This document shows, one piece after another, positions 44,106-53,395 of a stretch of DNA of 64,000 nt; the first letter of the stretch is position 1, and each line of letters opens with the position of its first letter. The stretch comes from Bradyrhizobium diazoefficiens (GTDB lineage: Bacteria > Pseudomonadota > Alphaproteobacteria > Rhizobiales > Xanthobacteraceae), in contig NZ_JAFCKW010000012.1 in the NCBI RefSeq assembly GCF_018129965.1, positions 62,001-126,000 of the forward strand, read 5' to 3'. The position numbers and the translations under genes are program-made. The notes below the pieces were generated by a model. It was not told where the DNA came from. It made no database searches and saw only the letters and a list, made by a program, of their open reading frames with translations.

Positions 44106-44659
44106 CGAGAATTCCCAGGCATTTCCAAATCTTGCTTTTGTCGAACGTTGTCAGAAAATGCTTAACAACAAGCCTGCTCCGGCCTCCGTGTTTCAGCGGG
44201 CGTCCCGCGCTTATGCATGATGAGGTGTGGTGGGCGCTTGGCGAGTTCGTCAGCCTGGACCAGGATGCCGGGCCGCGGTGGCCCTGGATCATTGGGAACA
44301 ACGACCAGGAATCGGCGACCTGGCGTGCGGACGCACGCCAGCGCCTCACGCTGCGAAACTGCCATCATGCTCCTGTTTTGCCCGACGGGTCAAGTTTGTT
44401 TCGTAAAAATCGAAATCTGTAATGCCATCCATGGGGCGCCTACTGTGCATGGGGTTGTTTTCGAGATTTGCTTTGTCCAGTCGCAAAACGTCTGTAACGG
44501 ACCCGATCCCGCCACGAAGTCCGGCCTCGCCTTCGCCGTCATGGCCGAGCTTGACCCGGCCATCCACGCCGTCCGCGCGGACCAGACATGAAAATGCCCG
44601 GGGCTGGCCCGGGCATGACGGCAGTTTGGCTATCTCTTGGGACGGCAGGGCAACGCGCC
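44106..44659. other. Intergenic region between the chemoreceptor and lepA
   Basis: About 550 bases without a gene. It has an AT-rich chemoreceptor promoter side (44110-44165), a stretch around 44345-44420 with CTGTTTTGCCCGACGGG typical of Bradyrhizobium intergenic sequence, and a REP-like element at about 44537-44575 (ATGGCCGAGCTTGACCCGGC and CATCCACG). The hairpin at 44594-44616 is listed as the lepA terminator. Short open frames here have no ribosome site. Confidence 0.55.
44591..44616 (-). terminator. Intrinsic terminator after lepA
   Basis: Read on the minus strand: ATGCCCGGG, a 5-base loop, CCCGGGCAT, then TTTT. The 9-base stem lies about 45 bases after the lepA stop. The T-tract is short, but the structure is good. 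The same sequence belongs to a repeat family, so termination may be a secondary role. Confidence 0.55.
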
Positions 44660-46471
44660 TCAGCTATCCACCTTCAGCGCGGCGATGAAGGCTTCCTGCG
44701 GGATGTCGACCTTGCCGAACTGCCGCATCTTCTTCTTGCCTTCCTTCTGCTTCTCCAGAAGTTTGCGTTTACGCGTGATGTCGCCGCCGTAGCATTTTGC
44801 GGTAACGTCCTTGCGCAGCGCGCGCACGGTCTCGCGGGCAATCACCTTGCCGCCGATCGCCGCCTGGATCGGGATCTGGAACATGTGCGGCGGGATCAGA
44901 TCCTTCATCTTCTCGACCATGGCGCGGCCGCGGCCCTCCGCGCGGGTGCGATGCACCAGCATCGAGAGAGCGTCGACCGGCTCGTTGTTGACCAGGATCT
45001 GCATCTTGACGAGGTCGGCCGGCTTGTAGTCGGTCAAATGATAGTCGAACGAGGCGTAGCCCTTGGAGACCGACTTCAGGCGGTCGTAGAAATCGAACAC
45101 CACCTCGTTGAGCGGCAAATCGTATTTCACCATCGCGCGGGAGCCGACATAGGTCAGCTCCTTCTGCGAGCCGCGGCGGTCCTGGCACAGCTTCAGCACG
45201 CTGCCGAGATATTCGTCCGGCGTGAGGATCGTGGCCTCGATCCAGGGCTCCTGGATCTCCGCGATCTTGACCACGTCGGGCATGTCGATGGGATTGTGGA
45301 TCTCGATCTCGGAGCCGTCGTTGAGCTTCATCTTGTAGATGACGCTCGGCGCGGTCGCGATCAGGTTGAGGTCGAACTCGCGCGATAGCCGTTCCTGGAT
45401 GATCTCCAGATGCAGCAGCCCGAGGAAGCCGCAGCGGAAGCCGAAGCCGAGCGCGGCCGAGGTCTCCATCTCGAACGAGAAGCTGGCGTCGTTGAGGCGC
45501 AGCTTGCCCATCGCGGCGCGCAGCGTCTCGAAGTCGTCGGCGTCGACCGGGAACAGGCCGCAGAAAACCACGGGGATCGCGGGCTTGAAACCCGGCAGCA
45601 TTTCCGTGACCGGCTTCCTGTCGTCGGTGATGGTGTCGCCGACGCGGGTGTCGGCGACCTCCTTGATCGCGGCGGTGATGAAGCCGATCTCGCCGGGGCC
45701 GAGCTCGTCGACCTGCGTCATCTTCGGCGTGAAGTAGCCGACGCGCTCGACGTCGTAGGCCGCGCCGGTGCCCATCATGCGGACGCGGCTGCCCTTCTTC
45801 ATGACACCGTCGACGACGCGGATCAGCACGACGACGCCGAGATAGACGTCGTACCAGCTGTCGACCAGCAGCGCCTTCAGGGTCGCATCGCGGTCGCCCT
45901 TCGGCGGCGGCAGGCGGGTGACGATCGCTTCCAGCACGTCGGGAACGCCGAGGCCGGTCTTGGCCGAGATCATCACGGCGTCGGAGGCGTCGATGCCGAT
46001 CACGTCCTCGATCTGCTGCTTGACCTTCTCGGGCTCCGCGGCCGGCAGATCGACCTTGTTCAGGACCGGCACGATCTCGTGATTGTTGTCGAGCGCCTGG
46101 TAGACGTTGGCGAGCGTCTGAGCCTCGACGCCCTGGCTGGCGTCGACCACCAGCAAGGACCCCTCGCACGCCGCCAGCGACCGCGAGACTTCGTAGGCGA
46201 AGTCGACATGGCCGGGCGTGTCCATCAGGTTGAAGATGTAATCCTTGCCGTCCTTGGCGTGGTAGGCGAGGCGGACCGTCTGCGCCTTGATGGTGATGCC
46301 GCGCTCGCGCTCGATGTCCATGGAATCGAGCACCTGCTCCTTGCCCGCCATCTCGCGGTCGGAGAGGCCGCCCGTCATCTGGATCAGGCGGTCAGCCAGC
46401 GTCGATTTGCCATGGTCGATATGGGCGACGATGGAGAAATTGCGGATGTTCGAAATCGGGACGGTCGTCAT
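44660..46471 (-). CDS. lepA: Translational GTPase LepA (EF-4)
   Basis: A 603-residue ribosome-associated GTPase; the ATG at 46471 gives [21 protein letters not shown], the normal start. G1 AHIDHGKS, G3 DTPGH, G4 NKVD and SAK are all present, with switch motifs [10 protein letters not shown]. Domains II, III and V resemble EF-G, and the C-terminal LepA-specific domain ends with [21 protein letters not shown]. Length equals E. coli LepA (599). It influences translation initiation and elongation under stress. Confidence 0.96.
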   Translation of the reverse strand: MTTVPISNIRNFSIVAHIDHGKSTLADRLIQMTGGLSDREMAGKEQVLDSMDIERERGITIKAQTVRLAYHAKDGKDYIFNLMDTPGHVDFAYEVSRSLAACEGSLLVVDASQGVEAQTLANVYQALDNNHEIVPVLNKVDLPAAEPEKVKQQIEDVIGIDASDAVMISAKTGLGVPDVLEAIVTRLPPPKGDRDATLKALLVDSWYDVYLGVVVLIRVVDGVMKKGSRVRMMGTGAAYDVERVGYFTPKMTQVDELGPGEIGFITAAIKEVADTRVGDTITDDRKPVTEMLPGFKPAIPVVFCGLFPVDADDFETLRAAMGKLRLNDASFSFEMETSAALGFGFRCGFLGLLHLEIIQERLSREFDLNLIATAPSVIYKMKLNDGSEIEIHNPIDMPDVVKIAEIQEPWIEATILTPDEYLGSVLKLCQDRRGSQKELTYVGSRAMVKYDLPLNEVVFDFYDRLKSVSKGYASFDYHLTDYKPADLVKMQILVNNEPVDALSMLVHRTRAEGRGRAMVEKMKDLIPPHMFQIPIQAAIGGKVIARETVRALRKDVTAKCYGGDITRKRKLLEKQKEGKKKMRQFGKVDIPQEAFIAALKVDS

Positions 46472-46585
46472 GGGCGCGGGATACCACTCACATCCCCGTG
46501 CGGCAACCATATTGCTGTATTTTCAGGGTCTTTCTTCACGCCAAGCTGATTCCACGATGGCCCAAAACGCGCTACGCAACGGCCC

Positions 46586-48223
46586 ATGTCCAGGCCTGTA
46601 TCCACGATTTCGATCCCGTCCGCCCGCGCGCGCGCAAAGACCCGGGTGAGCTTTGGCCGCTTCCGGGCCTGGCTGGTTGCCAGCGCGACCCGCCCCGAGG
46701 CGCGCCTTTGGCTGGTGATCCAGTTCGCCATCCTGCATGCGGTGATCTGGACCTTCATCCTGATCAATCTGAAGGCGGCGCAGGACATTCACATGGATGT
46801 CGCGGAAGCCTGGGGCTGGGGCCAGAAGTTCCTGCTCGGCTACGGCAAGCATCCGCCGTTGTCGGGCTGGGTCGCCGGCCTCTGGTTCTCCGCGTTCCCG
46901 GCGACCGACTGGGCGACCTATGCGCTCGCGATGGCGACCGTCGGCGTCGGCATGGTGATCTGCTGGCTGCTGAGCCTGCGCGTCGTGGACGCACGGCGGG
47001 CGTTCCTGGTCGTGGTGATGATCGCGCTCTACCCGATCTTCAACTTCAAGGGTTTCAAGTACAACGCGGACCTGCTGCAGCTCGTCACGCTGCCGCTGCT
47101 CGTGCTGGCCTATCTCAACGCCTTCGAGAAGCGGAGCTGGCAGTCCGGTATCTGGTTCGGACTCGCCGGCGCGCTGGCGCTGATGACCAAATACTGGGTG
47201 CTGACCATGATCGGCGCCATCGGTCTTGCCGCGCTGATCCATCCGGAGCGGATGCGATTCCTGTCGTCGCCGGCGCCATGGGTCGCGATCGCGACGATGG
47301 TGGTGGCGATGATCCCGCATCTGGTCTGGCTTGCGGGCGTGCATTTCGTGCCGCTGACCTATGCCGGCGACACCTACAGCCTCGACGACGCCGGCCTCGT
47401 GCATCAGCTCGTGACCGGCTACGTCCTGCACAATGTCGCGCTGCTGGCGCTGCCGGTGGCGCTGGCCGCGCTCGCCATGGCGCTGGTGCCGCATTGGTTC
47501 GGGCTGCTGTTGCACGCCCCGTCGCGCATCGTCACGCGGACCTGGGCACGCGGCGCCAATGCGGGCGTCAATCTTGCGCAGGCGCTGAATATCTGGATCG
47601 TCCAGATCATCGTCGCGGTCGGCCCGCCGCTCGGTGCGCTCGCTTTCAGCATCTACATGAAGACCGACTGGGGCATCTCGCTGTTCTTCCTGGTGCCGCT
47701 GGCGCTGGTCGCGATCCCGGCATTGCGTGTGCAAAGTGCCGCCCTGGTCAATATCGTCGCGATCTGGCTCGTGCTCAGCCTCGCAACGCTGATGGCCTCG
47801 CCCTGGATCGCCGCGCGCGAGATGGCGGCCAATGCCGCCAACACCGCGACCTATGGCGCGCGCTCGGATCTCGCGCGCGAATTGACGCAGGCCTGGCACG
47901 CGCGCTTCGGCTCGCGCTGGGCGGTCGTGGCCGGCACGATGGAGCAGATCCAGCCGATGGTGTTCTACAGCCCCGATCATCCGGCCGCGTTGATGCCGCT
48001 CGAAGCCTGGGATTCCGGGCTGACCTCGCGCGCCGAGGCCAAGGCCCACGGCTTCATCGGCGTGTTCGATCCGGCCGACGCCCGCCTGCCGGCGTTCGAG
48101 AAATGGCTGTCGGAGATTGCGCCGAACGCCGAGCGCAGCGTGATGACGACGCGCCGTTTCATTCACGGCAAGGCCGGCCCGGCGATGAGCTTGAACGTCT
48201 ACATCGCGCCGCCGGCGAAGTGA
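46586..48223 (+). CDS. Glycosyltransferase family 39-type membrane protein
   Basis: A 545-residue inner-membrane protein with about 10-12 membrane segments. The first periplasmic loop carries HMDVAEAWGWGQKF and GKHPPLSGW, resembling the GT39/ArnT loop with acidic catalytic residues, followed by SAFPATDWATYALA. The soluble C-terminus (about 450-545) is non-membrane. Such enzymes use polyprenyl-phosphate sugars to modify lipid A or proteins. The first 25 residues are basic and the start is uncertain (no good ribosome site). Divergent from lepA (114 bases), convergent with ptsH. Confidence 0.8.
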   Translation: MSRPVSTISIPSARARAKTRVSFGRFRAWLVASATRPEARLWLVIQFAILHAVIWTFILINLKAAQDIHMDVAEAWGWGQKFLLGYGKHPPLSGWVAGLWFSAFPATDWATYALAMATVGVGMVICWLLSLRVVDARRAFLVVVMIALYPIFNFKGFKYNADLLQLVTLPLLVLAYLNAFEKRSWQSGIWFGLAGALALMTKYWVLTMIGAIGLAALIHPERMRFLSSPAPWVAIATMVVAMIPHLVWLAGVHFVPLTYAGDTYSLDDAGLVHQLVTGYVLHNVALLALPVALAALAMALVPHWFGLLLHAPSRIVTRTWARGANAGVNLAQALNIWIVQIIVAVGPPLGALAFSIYMKTDWGISLFFLVPLALVAIPALRVQSAALVNIVAIWLVLSLATLMASPWIAAREMAANAANTATYGARSDLARELTQAWHARFGSRWAVVAGTMEQIQPMVFYSPDHPAALMPLEAWDSGLTSRAEAKAHGFIGVFDPADARLPAFEKWLSEIAPNAERSVMTTRRFIHGKAGPAMSLNVYIAPPAK

Positions 48224-48228
48224 CCGAA

Positions 48229-48310
48229 GGTCATTCCGGAGCGATGCGCAGCATCGAACGTGGAATCTCGAGATTCCGGGTCTGGTGCTGTCGCACCATC
48301 CCGGAATGAC
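48229..48310. repeat. Palindromic intergenic repeat
   Basis: GTCATTCCGGAGCGATGCGC at 48229 is mirrored by CCATCCCGGAATGAC ending at 48310, with inner hairpins (GGAATCTCGAGATTCC; TGGTGCTGTCGCACCA). A well-known type of Bradyrhizobium intergenic palindrome between convergent genes. Confidence 0.75.
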
Positions 48311-48318
48311 GGTAAGGG

Positions 48319-48636
48319 CTAGATCCCTTCCTCGTTGAACTTGCTTTCAACGAGTTCGGTAATCGCCGCGAGCGCGGCATCCGCTTCGGCGCCGGCCGCC
48401 GCCACCGTGATGGTGGTTCCGGGTCCAGCCGCGAGCATCATCAGGCCCATGATCGAGGTGCCGCCGACGGTCTCGCCGCCGCGCGTCACCCAGACCTGCG
48501 CGTTGAAGCGCTCGACCGCCTGGACGAATTTCGCCGAGGCGCGGGCATGCAGGCCGCGCTTGTTGATGATCAGGAGGTCCCTGGAGATCGCGCCCGCGGG
48601 CACGCCCGACCCGGCTTGCGGCGCGTCGTCGCTCAT
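48319..48636 (-). CDS. ptsH: Phosphocarrier protein HPr of the regulatory PTS
   Basis: A 105-residue HPr. The phosphorylated His is H30 in NKRGLHARASA, and the regulatory serine that HprK targets is S61 in GGTSIMGLMML, spaced as in E. coli (His15/Ser46). The first ~17 residues are an extra N-terminal extension. The start overlaps the EIIA stop (ATGA, 48633-48636), so the two are coupled. In rhizobia this HPr is used for regulation, not sugar uptake. EI is encoded elsewhere. Confidence 0.93.
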   Translation of the reverse strand: MSDDAPQAGSGVPAGAISRDLLIINKRGLHARASAKFVQAVERFNAQVWVTRGGETVGGTSIMGLMMLAAGPGTTITVAAAGAEADAALAAITELVESKFNEEGI

Positions 48637-49034
48637 TTGCCGGCGAGCACGCGGCTGGCGATGGTGACGTATTTGCGACCCGCTTCCTGGGCCATCGCGA
48701 TCGCGTCGGGCAGCGCGCGCTCTTCGCGCACCTTGGCGAGTTTCACCAGCATGGGAAGGTTGATGCCCGCCAGGACCTCGACCTTCGGCCGGCTCATGCA
48801 GGAGATCGCGAGGTTGGACGGTGTGCCGCCGAACATGTCGGTGAGGATCGCAACGCCGTCGCCGGAATCGACGCGGTTAACCGCCTCGATGATGTCGCTT
48901 CGACACAGATCGGAATCGTCTTCGGCGCCGATCGTGATCGCTTCAATTTGCTTTTGTGGGCCCATGACATGCTCAAGCGCTGCCTTGAACTCGTCGGCAA
49001 GGCGCCCGTGGGTCACAAGTACTAGACCAATCAT
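48633..49034 (-). CDS. PTS EIIA, mannose-family type
   Basis: About 133 residues from the ATG at 49034, supported by GAGGAG 7 bases upstream. The phosphorylated His is H9 in IGLVLVTHGRL. Family motifs AILTDMFGGTPSNLA and VLAGINLPMLVKL are present. No EIIB, EIIC or EIID genes lie here. In rhizobia this EIIA-Man homologue (often named ManX or EIIA-Man) takes phosphate from HPr and acts on regulation rather than transport. Translationally coupled to ptsH. Confidence 0.92.
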   Translation of the reverse strand: MIGLVLVTHGRLADEFKAALEHVMGPQKQIEAITIGAEDDSDLCRSDIIEAVNRVDSGDGVAILTDMFGGTPSNLAISCMSRPKVEVLAGINLPMLVKLAKVREERALPDAIAMAQEAGRKYVTIASRVLAGK

Positions 49035-49224
49035 CGGAAAACTCCTCGCGGGCGCTTTTGGTGCACCGCACGAACGCGCCACTTTGACCATCCAGAGCCC
49101 CCGCGCAAGAGGGGATGTTGCGTATCTCCCTGAATCTAGACGGATGGATGAGGGGAGCTGCGCCGGTCTATTCGGTCGCGATAGTGGGGCTCATATGGTT
49201 ACCATTTCCCTTCAAACAATCGCC

Positions 49225-49722
49225 TCAAGGGTTAACGGAAGATGAACTCTTGGTAGTGGTCAAGGCCGCGACAACCGATGGGAGGGGCGAGTAGCCGCGC
49301 TCGACCGGGATTCGCGGTATTTCGACACCGAAAATACTCGTTTTCAGCGATTCTGCCGCAGGCAGACGCTCCGCATCCGCGGCGTCCAGGTCGACCACGA
49401 GACCGACGGTCGCACGCTCCACAAAGTCGCAGCGGCGAATTCCGAGCCCTCGGATCTCGATGAGGCCCGCCAGTTTCGGGGCTGGCCGGACCTCAATTTC
49501 GTGGCCGACTGTCGCCAGATGGACACGGTCGTCGCCAACCAGAACCGACCTTTCGACCACCCCGGCGCGGCCCGCCATGATCAAATCGAAGGCAAGGCGC
49601 GACTTGCCGGCGCCCGAGGGCCCCCGGATCAACACCGCCACAGTCCCGACCTTGACCGCCGAGGCATGAACGCTGGGACCGCCTTCGTTCAAGCTGCCGC
49701 CGTTCAAGTTGGCTTGGCTCAT
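49225..49722 (-). CDS. hprK: HPr kinase/phosphorylase, short alphaproteobacterial form
   Basis: A 165-residue enzyme, half the size of the Firmicutes HprK because it lacks the N-terminal domain. The P-loop is GPSGAGKS (34-41), then LVGDDRVHL with the catalytic aspartate region and EIRGLGI, the HprK signature. It phosphorylates HPr on the regulatory serine and can reverse the reaction. Its start overlaps the chvG stop (ATGA, 49719-49722). A 190-base gap separates it from the EIIA gene downstream. Confidence 0.92.
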   Translation of the reverse strand: MSQANLNGGSLNEGGPSVHASAVKVGTVAVLIRGPSGAGKSRLAFDLIMAGRAGVVERSVLVGDDRVHLATVGHEIEVRPAPKLAGLIEIRGLGIRRCDFVERATVGLVVDLDAADAERLPAAESLKTSIFGVEIPRIPVERGYSPLPSVVAALTTTKSSSSVNP

Positions 49723-51449
49723 AGCGCCGGCAGCCTCACCACGAAGCGCGCGCCGGCAACCGTCGGCGCGCCGTCCTCGTCCGGCGGGCCCGCACGGTTC
49801 TCCGCCCAGATGCGCCCGCCATGGGCATCGACGATCTGCTTGGAGATCGACAGGCCGAGGCCGGAATTCTGGCCAAAACCCTGATGCGGGCGGTCGGTGT
49901 AGAAGCGCTCGAAGATGCGCTCCAGCGCATCGTCGCGAATGCCGGGGCCGTCGTCGTCGACCACGATCTCGATCTCGGCGCGGACGCGGCGGCAGGTCAG
50001 GCGCACCTTGCTGCCGGCTTCCGAGAAGGACTGCGCGTTGGAGAGCAGGTTGGAGACCACCTGCCCGAGCCGCGAGTCATGGCCGGTCACGGCGAATGCG
50101 TCGGTCGCGCTGCGGCCCTCGAAGCGCGTCTCGACCGCGACGTCGTGGCCGAGCTTGGTTTCATTGGCAACGGAGACGAGCGTCGTCAGCAGGCGGCGCA
50201 GGTCGACCGGGATCGCATCCTGGCGCTGCAGCTCGGCATCGAGGCGGCTGGCGTCGGAGATGTCGGAGATGAGGCGATCGAGCCGCTTGACGTCGTGCTC
50301 GATCACCTCGAGCAGGCGCGCACGGCTGTTCTCGTTGCGCGCCAGCGGCAGCGTCTCGACGGCGGAGCGCAGCGAGGTGAGGGGATTCTTCAGTTCGTGG
50401 GCGACGTCGGCGGCGAACATCTCGATCGCCTCGATCCGGCTGTAGAGCGCGCTGGTCATGTCGCGCAGCGCGCCGGACAGATGTCCGATCTCGTCGCGGC
50501 GGCGGGTGAAGTCTGGAATCTCGATGCGGGCCTTGATGCGGCGGCGGACGCTCTCGGCACTGTCGGCCAGCCGGCGCACCGGACCTGCGATCGTGCTGGC
50601 GAGCAGCAGCGACAGCATGATCATGACCGCGGCGGCGACGCCGCCGACCTTGAGGATGGCGAGGCGCTCGGCGGTGACCATCTGGTCGATGTCATCGCCC
50701 TGGGTGGACAGCATCAGCGCGCCGTGGATGGCCCGCGAGCGCAGCACGGGGACCGCGACAGAGACGATCACCTCGCCGCGCGCATTGACACGCACCATCG
50801 AGCGCTTCTGGCCCTGGAGCGCATCGCCCACTTCCGCATAGCCGTTGCCATTCTCGGGCCCGAGTTCGCGATAGAGCGGCAGGTCGCCGCGGTTCAGCCA
50901 GGTGCGCACCGCGACCATGCCGCGCTCGACGAAGCCGGGCTTGTCGGCGGGCGGCGGCAGATCGAGGCGCAGCACGTTTTCGAGGTTGCGGCTGTCGAGC
51001 AGCAGGCTGCCGTTCGGATCATAGATGCGGGCGCGTGTCTTGGTCGGCGAGATCAGCGTGCGCAAAACCGGCGCAACGCGCTCGGGATTGATCGGAAAGT
51101 CCAGCGGCGAATACTCGTCGGGCCCGCCATAGGTCTCGCCCGGCTTGAGGTCGAGCAGCCGGTCGGGATCGATGGTGATGGTGTTGGTCTGGACTGTCGC
51201 CGATGCCGCGATGGCGCCGGCGATGATCTCGGCCTGAACCAGCAGGCTCTGCGCGCGCGCGTCGATCAGGCCGGCGCGGAATTGCGACAGATACAGGATG
51301 CTCGCGACCAGCGCGACGAGACCGGCGAGGTTGAGCGAGACGATGCGACGGGTCAGGCTGGAGAAAGACAGCGCGAAGAAGAACTGCCCGGCACGCTTCA
51401 GCCAGTTCAGTGGCCGCCAGCCCTGCGCGGCCGGCTTGTCCTCGGCCAT
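49719..51449 (-). CDS. chvG: ChvG/ExoS-type sensor histidine kinase
   Basis: About 576 residues from the ATG at 51449 (AGGAG directly upstream); a TTG at 51521 would give 600. TM1 is about 38-56, a periplasmic sensor region runs to about 265, TM2 is about 267-288, then HAMP. The phosphorylated His is H351 in FAADVAHELKNPLTSLR, and ATP-binding N, G1 and G2 boxes follow (NLLSNA, DDDGPGI, GLGLSISKQIV). In rhizobia ChvG with ChvI responds to acid and envelope change and controls exopolysaccharide, envelope and carbon genes. The gene order chvI, chvG, hprK, EIIA, ptsH is conserved in Rhizobiales. Confidence 0.93.
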   Translation of the reverse strand: MAEDKPAAQGWRPLNWLKRAGQFFFALSFSSLTRRIVSLNLAGLVALVASILYLSQFRAGLIDARAQSLLVQAEIIAGAIAASATVQTNTITIDPDRLLDLKPGETYGGPDEYSPLDFPINPERVAPVLRTLISPTKTRARIYDPNGSLLLDSRNLENVLRLDLPPPADKPGFVERGMVAVRTWLNRGDLPLYRELGPENGNGYAEVGDALQGQKRSMVRVNARGEVIVSVAVPVLRSRAIHGALMLSTQGDDIDQMVTAERLAILKVGGVAAAVMIMLSLLLASTIAGPVRRLADSAESVRRRIKARIEIPDFTRRRDEIGHLSGALRDMTSALYSRIEAIEMFAADVAHELKNPLTSLRSAVETLPLARNENSRARLLEVIEHDVKRLDRLISDISDASRLDAELQRQDAIPVDLRRLLTTLVSVANETKLGHDVAVETRFEGRSATDAFAVTGHDSRLGQVVSNLLSNAQSFSEAGSKVRLTCRRVRAEIEIVVDDDGPGIRDDALERIFERFYTDRPHQGFGQNSGLGLSISKQIVDAHGGRIWAENRAGPPDEDGAPTVAGARFVVRLPAL

Positions 51450-51641
51450 ATGCTCCTGAACGCCGTCGGATGAGACATCCCCGGCGCTCTGGTTCTGGTC
51501 AGGCTGCGTTCGGTCAAGCAATGCTCACGCCCGCGTTAGGACTTCTGGTGTGAAGGTTCCCCGCATCCTAGAGCCATCCCGATCCCGATGGAACGAGAAC
51601 CAGCGATGGGCTCTCAGTCTTTCGTGAAGGCGACCTGCGCC

Positions 51642-52343
51642 TCAGGCTTCCTTGAAGCGGTAGCCGACGCCGTACAGCGTCTCGATCATCTCGAACTCGT
51701 TGTCCACCACCTTGAACTTCTTGCGCAGCCGCTTGATGTGGCTGTCGATGGTGCGGTCGTCGACATAGACCTGGTCGTCATAGGCGGCGTCCATCAGCGC
51801 ATTGCGGCTCTTCACCACGCCGGGCCGGGTCGCCAGCGCCTGGAGGATCAGGAATTCGGTGACGGTCAGCGTCACCGGCTCGTTCTTCCAGGTACAGGTA
51901 TGGCGTTCCGGATCCATGCGCAGCAGGCCGCGGTCGAGCGCCTTGGCGTCGTTCTCCTTGGGCGTGACGGTCGGGTCCTTCGGCGCCGAGCGGCGCAGCA
52001 CAGCCTTGACGCGCTCGACCAGCAAACGTTGCGAGAACGGTTTGCGGATGAAGTCGTCGGCGCCCATCTTGAGGCCGAACAGTTCGTCGATCTCTTCGTC
52101 CTTGGAGGTCAGGAAGATCACCGGCAGGTCGGACTTCTGCCGCAGACGGCGCAGTGTTTCCATACCGTCCATGCGCGGCATCTTGATGTCTAGAATGGCG
52201 AGATCGGGTTGCGTGGTACGGAAACCGTCGAGCGCGGAGGCGCCGTCGGTGTAGGTCATGATGCGGTAGCCTTCGGCCTCCAGCGCGATCGAGACGGATG
52301 TGAGAATGTTGCGGTCGTCGTCGACCAAAGCGATTGTGGGCAT
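51642..52343 (-). CDS. chvI: ChvI-type response regulator (OmpR family)
   Basis: A 233-residue regulator. The receiver has the D-D-D pocket (VDDD), phosphorylated D52 in [13 protein letters not shown] in FLTSKD and K in RKPF. The C-terminal winged helix runs about 140-230 with [16 protein letters not shown] as recognition region. The start has a usable ribosome site and the usual [15 protein letters not shown] opening. It precedes chvG by 192 bases (with the ATG start of chvG) and regulates it together with other envelope genes. Confidence 0.95.
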   Translation of the reverse strand: MPTIALVDDDRNILTSVSIALEAEGYRIMTYTDGASALDGFRTTQPDLAILDIKMPRMDGMETLRRLRQKSDLPVIFLTSKDEEIDELFGLKMGADDFIRKPFSQRLLVERVKAVLRRSAPKDPTVTPKENDAKALDRGLLRMDPERHTCTWKNEPVTLTVTEFLILQALATRPGVVKSRNALMDAAYDDQVYVDDRTIDSHIKRLRKKFKVVDNEFEMIETLYGVGYRFKEA

Positions 52344-52583
52344 GAGCCTCTGCTTTCTGCTTTCCGTTTGGGTCGTGGCTTAAACGGCGAGCAATCCACT
52401 GATGCGCCGCATACATGGGTGCCGAATTTGGCGTTCGAACCTTGTCACCGAGCAATGCAAGCTGGGCTGAAGTGTGACCAAGTTCCACGAAACACGGCAG
52501 ATTCGCCGCATGCCCATCCATAACCGGGCCCTCGTTTACCCGAAAAAAGGCCCTCCTTGCAACCACCTGAGCCGAGAAAGCCC

Positions 52584-53318
52584 ATGCAACCGACCCCTGA
52601 TTTCGACCCCGGAAAGCTCGCCAGATCGCTGCTGGGGCGGTCGCGGCAAGGGGCGCTCGCCACGCTGATGGTGGGCTCGGGCGATCCCTATTGCTCCCTG
52701 GTCAACCTGGCCAGCCACCCGGATGGCTCGCCGATCCTGCTGATCTCGGGACTCGCCGTGCACACAAGGAATATCCTCGCCGACAGCCGGGTTTCCCTGA
52801 TGCTGGACGAGCGCGCGGCCGGCGATCCCCTCGAAGGCGCCCGGATCATGCTGTCCGGACGCGCCGAGCAGGCCGCGGCCGACAAGGAGATCCTTCAGCG
52901 GCGGTATTTGGGTGCCCATCCGTCGGCCGAGGCCTTTGTCTCGTTTAGGGATTTCTCCTTCTTCCCGATCCGGCCCACGGGCATCCATCTGGTCGCCGGT
53001 TTTGGCCGGATCGTCGATCTCAAGCCGGAGCAGTTCCTGACGGACCTCACCGGCGCCGACGACCTGCTGGCGGCGGAGGAGGGTGCGGTCGCTCATATGA
53101 ATGAGGACCACCGCGACGCCATGGGCCTCTATGCGACGAGGCTGCTCGGTGCGCCTGAGGGGGATTGGCGCTGCACCGGCTGCGACCCCGAGGGGCTCGA
53201 CATGCAGGACGGCCAGACCGCCCTGCGGCTGGATTTTCCGGAGCGGGTGACCAACGGCACCGCGCTGCGCAAGATGCTGGTTCGCCTGGTCAGCGAGGCA
53301 CGTGCCAAGGCGGACTGA
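52584..53318 (+). CDS. HugZ-like FMN/heme-binding protein (PNPOx-like fold plus DUF2470)
   Basis: About 244 residues from the ATG at 52584 (GAGAAAG upstream); a TTG at 52557 is less likely. Residues about 15-150 are a split-barrel pyridoxamine-phosphate-oxidase-like domain (GALATLMVGSGDPYCSLVNLASHPDGSP, RFHVAG-like LVAGFGRIVDL). Residues about 165-240 are DUF2470 (HMNEDHRDAMGLYAT). This combination is found in HugZ heme oxygenases and related proteins of unknown role. The characteristic His of HugZ's C-terminal loop is not clearly visible, so heme breakdown is uncertain. Divergent from chvI (240 bases). Confidence 0.83.
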   Translation: MQPTPDFDPGKLARSLLGRSRQGALATLMVGSGDPYCSLVNLASHPDGSPILLISGLAVHTRNILADSRVSLMLDERAAGDPLEGARIMLSGRAEQAAADKEILQRRYLGAHPSAEAFVSFRDFSFFPIRPTGIHLVAGFGRIVDLKPEQFLTDLTGADDLLAAEEGAVAHMNEDHRDAMGLYATRLLGAPEGDWRCTGCDPEGLDMQDGQTALRLDFPERVTNGTALRKMLVRLVSEARAKAD

Positions 53319-53395
53319 AGCGAAACCAATTGAACGCCACCGGCGATCGCCGCGACCCAAGACCGTAACGGTCTTGAAGCGCAGCGAGAGAGCTC

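Noticed and set aside
44345-44420. Possible small gene or RNA in the chemoreceptor/lepA gap
   Set aside because: No ribosome site, no coding bias, no clear structured RNA; the sequence resembles a common Bradyrhizobium intergenic repeat.
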